A stretch of 64,000 nt of DNA from contig NZ_CP147247.1 in NCBI RefSeq assembly GCF_002140975.2, positions 682,001 to 746,000 on the forward strand. The letters run 5' to 3'. Below, one piece after another: positions 27,113 through 35,099 of the stretch. The notes beneath the pieces are model-generated. The model ran no database searches, was not told the origin of the DNA, and was given only the letters and a program-made list of their open reading frames with translations. This DNA comes from Enterococcus sp. 9E7_DIV0242. Its GTDB lineage: Bacteria; Bacillota; Bacilli; Lactobacillales; Enterococcaceae. A program made the position numbers and the translations under genes. How positions within the stretch are numbered: the first letter of the stretch is position 1; each line of letters starts with the position of its first letter.

Positions 27113-28519
27113 CTATTCAAAAGTTTCTTGTTCTTTCTCTTTAAAACCAAGTACCCAGACGAGGGCAAACGTCACAACAAAGGCAATACTGCACCCAATA
27201 ATGGCATTAATAAAATTGGCTGAGTCTTCATGAATGAAGCCGGCCAAAATAAAAATATTTGATCCTGTTAAGGCATATGCTTTAACATGCATGAAACCCA
27301 TATACACAGCCCCACAAAATGCACCAATAGCTTGTGCAGCGAAAGGCTTGATATAAGGAATCATTACGCCATATAGTGTAGGCTCAGCAACGCCACCAAC
27401 AACTTGCAAAACAAAGCTAGAAAGGCCTAAGCTACGATTGGCTGTTTGTTTCGCCTTCAAACCGAAAGCTAGAGCCGTTGCTGCAATGGAGACTACTACA
27501 GGGGCAACAGCTACGAAAACCACTTCATCGTATCCGTTAGCAGTTAGAGTAACCAATACCGCCATATTGATAGCATGGTGCATACCTGTGACAATCAATA
27601 GAGCAAAGACAGCAGCAATCAAACCGATCCCAAACGGACCGAAAACTTGATGCGTCCACAGTAGAAAGGCGCTAATATAGTTTCCTAGGATACTCCCTAA
27701 AGGCCCTAAAACCACCAATGCCAAAGGTACCATAACCAAAACAGTAAGAACTGGAACAAAAATCATTTTGAAACTGCTCGGAATGTAGTTGTCGAAAAAG
27801 ACTTCGACATACGACATGACCCAAACAATTAGAATGATTGGAATTACTGTACTAGCATAATTGACTGGGGTAATTGGTAGTCCATAGACACTAAGTGCTG
27901 TCCCAGCAGTAACGCTTTCTACAAAGGCTGGTGAAATCAGGATACTCCCCATCAGCATACCGAGAAGAGGATTGGCCTTAAACTTCTTGGCACTAGTGTA
28001 GCCTAGAAAGACTGGTAAAAAATAGAATCCTGCGTCACCTACGAAATTGAGCACTTGATAGGTGCCGCTTTCCAGTGAAAGTACACCAATCAAACTAGGA
28101 CCCAGCAGCATTAGAACCATCTTGATCATTCCGGCACAGATGATTGCTGGTAAAGCTGGAGTAATACTCCCTACTAAAGCATCTAAAATACCACTCCCAA
28201 TTGATTTCAGTGTCATTTTTTTCTTAGGTGAGTGATCACTTTTGGTATCAGCATCACCACTGTCCAGCTCGCTTTCAAGCTTCAATTTATTGAAGACCAC
28301 ACCGACCTCCGGACCAATAATTACCTGGTATTGATCACCTGTCTTTTGAAAACCTAATGTGCCGGGGATACTTTTAATTTTTTCCAGCTCCACCTTACTA
28401 TCATCTTTTAAAATAAAGCGTAAGCGAGTGACACAGTGAAAAGCAGTCGCAATATTTTCTTTCCCACCAATCGCTTCTAAAGTACGGTCTGCAATTTGTT
28501 GCGCTTGTTTCTCTTGCAT
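27113..28519 (-). CDS. PTS EIIBC sugar permease (glucose/sucrose-beta-glucoside superfamily)
   Basis: 468 residues from ATG 28519, preceded by GGGAGGAAT. The EIIB domain carries the phosphocysteine motif FHCVTRLRFIL near residue 28 and continues to about 90; the EIIC domain with about ten helices follows (GMHHAINMAVLVTLTANG, VVGGVAEPTLYGVMIPY). No EIIA domain is fused, so a shared EIIA is needed. Transcription should start from a TTGAAT-17-TATAAT promoter whose spacer is occupied by a 20-bp palindrome, the probable operator of the divergent GntR regulator. Confidence 0.92.
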   Translation of the reverse strand: MQEKQAQQIADRTLEAIGGKENIATAFHCVTRLRFILKDDSKVELEKIKSIPGTLGFQKTGDQYQVIIGPEVGVVFNKLKLESELDSGDADTKSDHSPKKKMTLKSIGSGILDALVGSITPALPAIICAGMIKMVLMLLGPSLIGVLSLESGTYQVLNFVGDAGFYFLPVFLGYTSAKKFKANPLLGMLMGSILISPAFVESVTAGTALSVYGLPITPVNYASTVIPIILIVWVMSYVEVFFDNYIPSSFKMIFVPVLTVLVMVPLALVVLGPLGSILGNYISAFLLWTHQVFGPFGIGLIAAVFALLIVTGMHHAINMAVLVTLTANGYDEVVFVAVAPVVVSIAATALAFGLKAKQTANRSLGLSSFVLQVVGGVAEPTLYGVMIPYIKPFAAQAIGAFCGAVYMGFMHVKAYALTGSNIFILAGFIHEDSANFINAIIGCSIAFVVTFALVWVLGFKEKEQETFE

Positions 28520-28591
28520 AAATGATTCCTCCCTAGTACAACCTCTTATAAAAAACGGAATTAAAGCTAACGTTAGAAACCCCTTACACAC

Positions 28592-28620
28592 ATTATATAT
28601 TTGTTTAAACAAATATTCAA
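28592..28620 (-). promoter_or_regulatory. PTS operon promoter with embedded palindromic operator
   Basis: On the minus strand TTGAAT (28615-28620) and TATAAT (28592-28597) are exactly 17 bases apart. The spacer is filled by the perfect palindrome ATTTGTTTAAACAAAT, extended to 20 bp at 28597-28616. Repressor binding there would block RNA polymerase. The same core recurs at 28647-28662 and 32912-32927. Confidence 0.85.
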
Positions 28621-28646
28621 TAGTAAATTAACCATTTATTTCAATT

Positions 28647-28676
28647 ATTTGTTCAAACACATTGGTTTAATATGAT
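28647..28676 (+). promoter_or_regulatory. gntR promoter with second operator
   Basis: ATTTGTTCAAACACAT (28647-28662) resembles the perfect palindrome 31 bases away and overlaps a possible TTGTTC (28649) -16- TATGAT (28671) promoter of the regulator gene, pointing to autoregulation. The promoter elements themselves are weak. Confidence 0.65.
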
Positions 28677-28705
28677 ATAATAGATTATGCAAGGAGGGAT
28701 TTTTT

Positions 28706-29425
28706 TTGGCAGTGAACAAATTTTTTGATATCTATACACAGCTTAAAGAAGAAGTCAGAGAAGGTATCTACAATGATACCATGTTGTTACCTACTGAATT
28801 AGAATTGGTCGGCCGCTTCAAAACTAGCCGAAATACCATTCGTCGTGCGATTGCACAGTTAAACGCTGAAGGATTAGTTTATAGTGTTAAAGGCCGAGGT
28901 GTTGTTATTTTAGAGACGTCAAAAGTAGACAAAGTTTTTTTCAAAACCGGAAACTTTCATGGCTTGAAAGAGCTTTCCAATTATAATGAAATAAGCACCT
29001 CCTCCAAACTAATTGATTTTAAAGAATTAACTGTTTCTGAGGAGCTGGCAAAAGTCATTTCATTTCATGAAGGAGAGCGAATTTATAAAATCAGTCGTTT
29101 AAGGGTCATTAACGGTGCATCGATGATGTATGACACTAGTTACTTCAAAAAAAGTATCTTGGGCCCTATTGATGAGAAAATTGCAGCAGGCTCGATTTAT
29201 GAATATATCGATCAAAAATTAGAGTTTAAAATTGTTGCATCTAAATCAATTATGAAAGTCGTCTCAGCAAAAGCAGCTGATTTTGAAAATCTAGATCTAG
29301 GTGAAAACAATTGCGTGGGAGAAATTGAGAATATTGCTTATACAGATAATGGTCGCCTCTTTGAACATACGTTTATTCGCTATATTCCTAACGAATATGT
29401 TATGGTTTCCTTCGCTCAACGATGA
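28706..29425 (+). CDS. GntR-family repressor with UTRA domain
   Basis: 239 residues. Start TTG 28706 (or GTG 28712) behind AAGGAGGG. The winged helix is in VREGIYNDTMLLPTELELVGRFKTSRNTIRRAIAQLNAEGLVYSVKGRGVVI. The UTRA effector domain follows (KISRLRVINGASMMYDTSYFKKSI and later LFEHTFIRYIPN). HutC/TreR-type relatives bind sugar phosphates and repress PTS operons. It is divergent from the EIIBC operon, with palindromic operators between them, and a third copy in front of an alpha/beta-hydrolase gene 4 kb away suggests that gene belongs to the same regulon. Confidence 0.92.
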   Translation: MAVNKFFDIYTQLKEEVREGIYNDTMLLPTELELVGRFKTSRNTIRRAIAQLNAEGLVYSVKGRGVVILETSKVDKVFFKTGNFHGLKELSNYNEISTSSKLIDFKELTVSEELAKVISFHEGERIYKISRLRVINGASMMYDTSYFKKSILGPIDEKIAAGSIYEYIDQKLEFKIVASKSIMKVVSAKAADFENLDLGENNCVGEIENIAYTDNGRLFEHTFIRYIPNEYVMVSFAQR

Positions 29426-29462
29426 GACTTGAACGCTAAACCTCAATAATCATACTCTATAG

Positions 29463-29552
29463 AAAAAAGGCAATTACGAGAAATGAAGTGACACCAAAAA
29501 AGTCTAACTTTTTGAGGTCGATACAACGCTTCTTCTTAGTTGCCTTTTTTGT
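29463..29552 (+). terminator. Long-stem terminator of gntR
   Basis: AAAAAAGGCAA near 29463 pairs with TTGCCTTTTTT ending at 29550, with imperfect continuation of the stem inward. The T-run on the plus strand makes it a rho-independent terminator about 40 bases past the stop. Confidence 0.7.
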
Positions 29553-29728
29553 TTTATAGCTTTTTACCAAATCAATTTGACGCAGTGTGTAGATTTTATT
29601 CAGATTATTGACATACAGACTGGATCAGCAACAATCCCAGTCAATCCCTTCAATGAAAAGCATCCTCATTTCCTACAGAATCAGCCTTCTAGTTATTTGC
29701 AGAAAACTATGGCTGCTCTGTTCTCCCC

Positions 29729-30640
29729 TCAACATGACTTTTCAGCAAGGAAATCTGCTATTTGCTTCAAGCTTTCTTTGGTGCATGACCGACTATAGTC
29801 AACCATAAACCCATGAACAGCGTCTTCTCGCTCTTTATCAAAAAATACTTTTGTGACTGGTACGTTCATTTCCTCAAGACGTTTTGCAAATTCTAACGTT
29901 TGAGATTTATGCAGTCCATCTATTTCACCTGAAAGTAAAATGCTTCGAGGAAATTGTTCATTCACGTAATAAATCGGTGATGCCTCGATCATCAAGTCAC
30001 GGTCTTTTTCATCGTCCATAGTACCTAAAAATGATTCGTAGCTCACTTTTATAAACGGAAACGTTGCATACTTCGCACTGAGAAAATCATAGGCTCCGTA
30101 AAATAAAACCATTCCGGCAATCTGCTCTTTATCTAATGGCGGCTCAACACCAAACACTGCCGCTGCTTTAGGATTTGTACATACATTCGCTACAGTAGAA
30201 GCCAGGTGCGCGCCGCCCGAATCTCCTGATAGAAAAAGTTTTTGTGGATCTCCTCCATAGTTTCCTATATTCTCTTTGATCCATTTGAAAGCCTCAAAGA
30301 CAATTTTTTCTTGTTCAGGATGAGGAGCTTTAGGTGCTAATGTATAATTGATCGCAACACTGACATACCCTTTAGAAGCGATGAACTCACAATAGCCGAT
30401 GTTGTCATCCTTATCTCCAAGCGTCCACCCTCCACCATGAATTTGCACAAAGACTGGGTAATTTCCTTTTCTATCTGGTGTATAAATATCAAGAACTTGC
30501 TTTTTATCTCCTTTATCGGCATAGCTCACATTCCTAATTTTTTCAACAGGACTAGTGATTGGAAAAGATTGATTGTATTTGCTTCGGTTAACACTCATAA
30601 GTTGATACAGCATTTTTGTTAACATAATGGTCAATTTCAT
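29729..30640 (-). CDS. Alpha/beta hydrolase (hormone-sensitive-lipase-like esterase)
   Basis: 303 residues from ATG 30640, with AAGGGTG upstream. The oxyanion motif is IHGGGW near residue 80 and the nucleophile elbow is GDSGGAH; an Asp in SGEIDGLHKS and a His in DAVHGFMVDY complete the triad. The N terminus is moderately hydrophobic but not a clear signal peptide. It lies five bases after a GDSL/SGNH hydrolase gene, so the two probably form an esterase pair acting on acylated sugars. Exact substrate unknown. Confidence 0.88.
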   Translation of the reverse strand: MKLTIMLTKMLYQLMSVNRSKYNQSFPITSPVEKIRNVSYADKGDKKQVLDIYTPDRKGNYPVFVQIHGGGWTLGDKDDNIGYCEFIASKGYVSVAINYTLAPKAPHPEQEKIVFEAFKWIKENIGNYGGDPQKLFLSGDSGGAHLASTVANVCTNPKAAAVFGVEPPLDKEQIAGMVLFYGAYDFLSAKYATFPFIKVSYESFLGTMDDEKDRDLMIEASPIYYVNEQFPRSILLSGEIDGLHKSQTLEFAKRLEEMNVPVTKVFFDKEREDAVHGFMVDYSRSCTKESLKQIADFLAEKSC

Positions 30641-30653
30641 CGTTCGCACACCC

Positions 30654-31745
30654 TTACTCTATTTTCAGCAATTCTGCTATCTGCTCTGCCATATAAGCGC
30701 CGATTTTTGTGCCGCCTTCCTCAGAAAAATGTAAATGGTCTCCCGAGTCATAATATTCTGCTAACCTACGAGGATCTGATCTATCACAAACATATTGGTC
30801 CAGATCGATCATTTTTTCATTTTTCCTGATCCATCGATTGATTTCTTCTCGAATCAACTCTTTCTCCGGCGACCAAGCTTCGACTTCACGAGAAACTGCC
30901 CCTTTGAATGGTGTCAATGTGACAAGAATAGGCTGAATTCCAGCAACGATCGTCTCATTTTTGATTCGTTCTAAAGCTGTAATAGCTTTTATGGCCGTTG
31001 GCAGTTCATCCATGTTTGTGGCCCTGACTTGATAAAGATCATTATCTCCAATCATTACCACCACAACATCTGGTCGGTAATTGACTAAATGGCTAAAACG
31101 TTCAACTGCCGCTTGTCCAAAGCTGTTGTTCCATTCAGAATCTGATGTCCCCGGTAAAAGCAATCGGTTTCCGGAAATCCCTTCATTAATTGCCGTAACC
31201 CCTTCCATATGGTCATACAGCCATTGCGTAGCTGAATCCGTATAATAACCTTGATTAGTCAAAGAATCACCAAAGAAGGCAACAGTGATGCCTTTTGTTT
31301 CCGTCAGAAGAGCTACCGTAGTGATTCCATAAACAAAGTTCATATCAAGATCAGCTACATTCGTTTGAAATATCTTATCCGAGAATGTGTGAGCGGAGGT
31401 CGCTAAATGATTGGAGTTATTCTTTATCTCCAGCTCGAGATACAAAGATGATTTCAATGGCACGTCAATTTTTGAAAAATCAGACCATAGCGATTGTCCA
31501 GCGGGAATTTCGAATGAATCCTGATTATTCAACGTAATTGGACTAGCATTAACCATTTCCGGATCTGTTGAGATTCTAGCACGGATAACCTTCATACTCT
31601 CATGATCGTATTTGTTTGAAAATTCTACACGAGCGCCTTTACCAGAAATATTTTGTTTGATAGTCATTTTTTCGATTCTATCGTTGGGTTTAAAATTTAG
31701 ATTTCCATAGTTAGAAAAGACTTGATGCCAAATCATTCGAAACAT
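30654..31745 (-). CDS. SGNH/GDSL-family hydrolase
   Basis: 363 residues from ATG 31745 (AAAGGA eight bases upstream; another ATG three codons earlier is too close to the site). An N-terminal beta-rich domain of about 160 residues precedes the SGNH domain: block I VAFFGDSLTNQG, Gly block ISGNRLL, block III MIGDNDLYQ and block V DHLHFSEEGGTKIG with catalytic Asp/His. No signal peptide. The family includes carbohydrate O-acetylesterases. It is upstream of and close to an alpha/beta-hydrolase gene. Confidence 0.85.
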   Translation of the reverse strand: MFRMIWHQVFSNYGNLNFKPNDRIEKMTIKQNISGKGARVEFSNKYDHESMKVIRARISTDPEMVNASPITLNNQDSFEIPAGQSLWSDFSKIDVPLKSSLYLELEIKNNSNHLATSAHTFSDKIFQTNVADLDMNFVYGITTVALLTETKGITVAFFGDSLTNQGYYTDSATQWLYDHMEGVTAINEGISGNRLLLPGTSDSEWNNSFGQAAVERFSHLVNYRPDVVVVMIGDNDLYQVRATNMDELPTAIKAITALERIKNETIVAGIQPILVTLTPFKGAVSREVEAWSPEKELIREEINRWIRKNEKMIDLDQYVCDRSDPRRLAEYYDSGDHLHFSEEGGTKIGAYMAEQIAELLKIE

Positions 31746-31779
31746 ATTTATCATTCCTTTACATAGGTATAAACCAAAG

Positions 31780-31965
31780 AGAGTGGGTCAAAAATACTCT
31801 ATTTCATTCCGAACGCCTTCGAAAAATCAGCTCTTAGAACGAGCTTAGAATAGAGTTTCTACGGTTCTTTTACTACTACGACTTTGGGAACATGCAGAGA
31901 GCAGCCCATCATTTCGTCGTGTTACAAATATCAAACGATTTTTGAGTGCTCATCTCCCATTCGCT
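31780..31965. other. Intergenic segment with an ACTCTATT/AATAGAGT inverted repeat
   Basis: About 190 bases between two hydrolase genes. It starts with GAGAGTGGGTCAAAAA, a sequence style typical of enterococcal intergenic repeats, and holds ACTCTATT (31796) pairing with AATAGAGT (31849). No second copy was seen in the window, so repeat status is a guess. Confidence 0.35.
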
Positions 31966-31969
31966 AAAA

Positions 31970-32848
31970 TCACTTGACCAACGACTTGAAGAAAGCAAGA
32001 ATTGGTTGAATGTTTTCTTTTTCTAAAAATTCAGGTCCTCCTCCTGCATGACCTGTTTCAGGCATAAGATCAAGAATAACCTTTTCTTCACCAATTTCTT
32101 TTATCAAGCTTCGGGCAAAATTAATCGATTGTTCAACCGGTACAGCCGGGTCCATTGTACCATGCTGAATATAGAATGGCGGAGCAGCATCGGTGATCAC
32201 ATAGTCGATGTTCGCTTCTTTTGCTGCAGCGACGTTAATTGCTGGATCAAAGCCTAAATACTCAACCATCGTATCACGATTTTGCTTGATATAGTCGGGA
32301 GCGATTGCTTCAAAAATTTCAAGATACGCAGCTTCATTACTAAAGTCAAGTAACGGACATAATGCAGCAACCCCTTTGACTGGTTCTCCTTTAGCTACAT
32401 TACGCAACGATACTTGGGACACTAGATTGCCACCTGCTGAGGTACCATAAAGAAAAACATTTTCATTATCCAGTTTAAATTGTGCTGCATTCTTTTTTAT
32501 AAAGGCTAATGCCTCTGTTAAATCGTCAATAGGATCCATTCGTTTAATGTTTGGCAGTAGACGGTAGTTTACAGAAACAAGAGCAAAACCTTCTTGTAAT
32601 GCGAAGAAGCCAGGATAAAGATGCCAATCCCGTTTATCACAGTAGGCAAAGCCGCCTCCATGAACTAAAACCACAACAGGAAATGGTCCCTCTCCTTCGG
32701 GAAGATAAACGTCAAACTTTTGAAGTTCGTGATCGCCATAGCAAATATCAAGTTGTTTATTCTTGATCCAGTCGATTTGAGGAATCACTTTCTTGTCAAT
32801 AATAGATACCCATTCAGGTACAAAATTTGTGTCCAGTAAGCTTCTCAT
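31970..32848 (-). CDS. Alpha/beta hydrolase esterase in the GntR regulon
   Basis: 292 residues. HGGGFAY near residue 66 and the nucleophile elbow GTSAGGN near 140 mark the esterase/lipase family; the acid is in GTMDPAVPVEQS and the His in PETGHAGGGPEF. It is cytoplasmic. The gene has a promoter TTGACA-17-TATCAT whose spacer is the operator-like sequence ATGTGTTTAAACAAAT, the same as those in front of the EIIBC operon and gntR. It therefore probably de-esterifies the sugar handled by that PTS. Confidence 0.88.
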   Translation of the reverse strand: MRSLLDTNFVPEWVSIIDKKVIPQIDWIKNKQLDICYGDHELQKFDVYLPEGEGPFPVVVLVHGGGFAYCDKRDWHLYPGFFALQEGFALVSVNYRLLPNIKRMDPIDDLTEALAFIKKNAAQFKLDNENVFLYGTSAGGNLVSQVSLRNVAKGEPVKGVAALCPLLDFSNEAAYLEIFEAIAPDYIKQNRDTMVEYLGFDPAINVAAAKEANIDYVITDAAPPFYIQHGTMDPAVPVEQSINFARSLIKEIGEEKVILDLMPETGHAGGGPEFLEKENIQPILAFFKSLVK

Positions 32849-32904
32849 CGGTATAACCTCTTTCTGTATTTGACTTTACAGCTCCTATATTAACTTATAC
32901 GTTT

Positions 32905-32933
32905 ATGATAAATTTGTTTAAACACATTGTCAA
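32905..32933 (-). promoter_or_regulatory. Esterase promoter with GntR-type operator in the spacer
   Basis: On the minus strand TTGACA (32928-32933) and TATCAT (32905-32910) are separated by exactly 17 bases, and bases 32912-32927 carry ATGTGTTTAAACAAAT. Placement is the same as in the PTS promoter at 28592-28620. Confidence 0.85.
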
Positions 32934-33080
32934 TAGTTATTTAATAAACTCAACCTACTCCGGGTACAATCTAAGCAATCGTTATAAAACGTTTACCTTA
33001 TTCGATGACTGTATTAAATGAGTCTGTGACACCTCGCTTTCACACTCCGTCTACTTGGTCTTTGTTCTACTATATAAAGA
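32934..33080. other. Spacer without a gene
   Basis: AT-rich spacer between the esterase promoter and the terminator of the membrane esterase gene. No coding frame or clear signal was found. Confidence 0.4.
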
Positions 33081-33113
33081 ACCTGCAAGAACTTTTCTAA
33101 GTATCTCGCAGGT
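33081..33113 (-). terminator. Terminator of the membrane esterase gene
   Basis: ACCTGCGAGA and TCTTGCAGGT on the minus strand form a 10-bp stem with one G-U pair, followed by TCTTTAT. It lies about 80 bases after the stop at 33194. Confidence 0.65.
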
Positions 33114-33193
33114 CTATCTCTGATTTATACTGATCATCCAGCTTCGACTAATGAAGTCAAGCTACCAAACACATCGTTCCTCAATTATGCGCC

Positions 33194-35035
33194 TTATTTC
33201 TTTTTGTACTTGTATATTACAGCACCAGCAATGACAGCGATTACTACAACAATCACTAAAACGATGTTAATAAATTTACTCTCGCTTTTATCAGCTGTTG
33301 AAGCAACATTACCAGTTGGAGAATCATTGAATTCCAATGAACCATCGGTAGTATTTCTTTTGTATTGCTGGAAAAATGCCCAAACAAATGCAGCTTCAGG
33401 ACGATAGTTCCAATGCGCCAAATCCTTAATTGCTACTAACTCAATGAGCGTTTGGTCATCATCAGTTGTGAGTGTTCCAGATAAAATATCTTTATTGCCT
33501 AGTTTGGTTTCCTTTTGGTTTGTCATTTTTACACCATAATAGGGATTTAATGCCAAATCAGGTTCTTCAGAAATTTCGAGTTGGTTGATTCTTTGATATG
33601 CCTGAATAAACTCAAACATCGATACATTTGGATCATCAAAGAAAATATTCGGCATACCATTCGGGCTACTACCATCTACTGGAATCATTTGGAAAAAGTC
33701 GTGATCCCCGCATATATAGAGATAAGGTACTTGCCCACCGCTATATTTTTCTGAAATAGCGGTCAGTTCCTCTTTATCGACACCAGGCGACGAAATCGAT
33801 GCGGCGGCAGCAAAAATTTCTGAATATTTTGCTCCCCATAAAGCCGCTTTAGAACCACCTGCTGATAAACCAGTTATATAGACTTGACTAGGATCGATTT
33901 GAGGATATTTCTCTTTCAGCATATCTATCAGTGACAAAATACCTGCTTCCCCTAATCCATCGTTTCCTGAAAAATTGTCTGCCTTATCTTGCCATTCCGG
34001 AGAGACGACAATCAAACCTTCGCTTGCTGCAAGCTCTACCCAACCACTTGTATCGCCTTGTATCCGTGGATCATTTCCAAAACCATGTAAGGTTACGACA
34101 AGTGGGATGCTATCCTTCTCCTTTATTTTGGCGGGTATGTATTCATACCAAGTATACTCGCCCTTACCTTCTATCGGTTCTTTTTCCATTTGATTGTACG
34201 TAACATCCAATGCTTCAAAATCGATAACCGGCTCTAAATCATAATCACTGGTAATTTGCGTAACATCTGCCATATAGAATTCTGTTGTTTTGTTATGCAT
34301 TCGGTAATTTTTTGAAAGAACCTTATTCCAAGCATTGCTAAATGCTTCTGCTAAAGTTTCTTCCTTTTGTGACACGATGACTTGCTGAAGCTCCGCCTTT
34401 GAATTCGCGTAATACTTAAATTCTTTCTCCTCTTCCACTAGCTCACTCTCATTTGCTTGAGTATATAATTCGGCTACTTGGTCTGATGAGTTACTAACAT
34501 AGGCTGGAACTGGAGAATGGATTGCGCTATCCTCACCCACTGTCCCGCCAATAGTCATTACACCTGCCACCGGATACATCAAATCTGCCAATTCTTCATT
34601 GACAAAAGTTGCTCCTTGATCGATGCCAATAATTTTTATGTTTGAAACGCCATTCGGCACGCCATGAGTACTAGCTAATAATTGAAGAAATGCTTTGCTA
34701 TCTTCTTGTGTGTACTCTTTTTTGTCTAAAGGATTTACCACATAAATTTGAGCAGCCCATTCTTCAACCACTTGCTCCATTTCTAATTGGGCAATCAATT
34801 CATCTGCCTGCTCAGCAGTAATATTTCCCGCATAGATGTAGAAAGTAGGGCTCAAAATGGAAGAACGCGAACTGGTATGACCATGTTCACTCGCATCATA
34901 GAAAGAGTAAGTAATAGCCTTATTTTTCTCATCATTTTTTTGCACTGTTTTGATTTTTTCTGCATGTCCAACCATCGGAAAAATCAATAAACCAAGTAAC
35001 AAAGAGCTGATCAAGAGCGCCATCATTTTTTTCAA
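33194..35035 (-). CDS. Secreted, membrane-anchored alpha/beta hydrolase
   Basis: 613 residues. An N-terminal signal peptide (MMALLISSLLLGLLIFPMVGHA) and a C-terminal helix followed by YKYKKK anchor it outside the cell; no LPXTG is present. A unique beta-rich region of about 270 residues precedes a PHB-depolymerase/feruloyl-esterase-like domain with VTLHGFGND, nucleophile elbow GLSAGGSKAA, Asp in CGDHDFF and His in LAHWNYRPE. Start TTG 35035 has AAAGGAG upstream. It may release acyl groups from plant polysaccharides or phenolic esters at the surface. It lies 65 bases after the flavin reductase gene and could be transcribed with it. Confidence 0.8.
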   Translation of the reverse strand: MKKMMALLISSLLLGLLIFPMVGHAEKIKTVQKNDEKNKAITYSFYDASEHGHTSSRSSILSPTFYIYAGNITAEQADELIAQLEMEQVVEEWAAQIYVVNPLDKKEYTQEDSKAFLQLLASTHGVPNGVSNIKIIGIDQGATFVNEELADLMYPVAGVMTIGGTVGEDSAIHSPVPAYVSNSSDQVAELYTQANESELVEEEKEFKYYANSKAELQQVIVSQKEETLAEAFSNAWNKVLSKNYRMHNKTTEFYMADVTQITSDYDLEPVIDFEALDVTYNQMEKEPIEGKGEYTWYEYIPAKIKEKDSIPLVVTLHGFGNDPRIQGDTSGWVELAASEGLIVVSPEWQDKADNFSGNDGLGEAGILSLIDMLKEKYPQIDPSQVYITGLSAGGSKAALWGAKYSEIFAAAASISSPGVDKEELTAISEKYSGGQVPYLYICGDHDFFQMIPVDGSSPNGMPNIFFDDPNVSMFEFIQAYQRINQLEISEEPDLALNPYYGVKMTNQKETKLGNKDILSGTLTTDDDQTLIELVAIKDLAHWNYRPEAAFVWAFFQQYKRNTTDGSLEFNDSPTGNVASTADKSESKFINIVLVIVVVIAVIAGAVIYKYKKK

Positions 35036-35099
35036 TCAAATCACTCCTTTAATTTTATACATATATCTCCGTTTCATTTCTTCAACTTTCTATTCTCTA

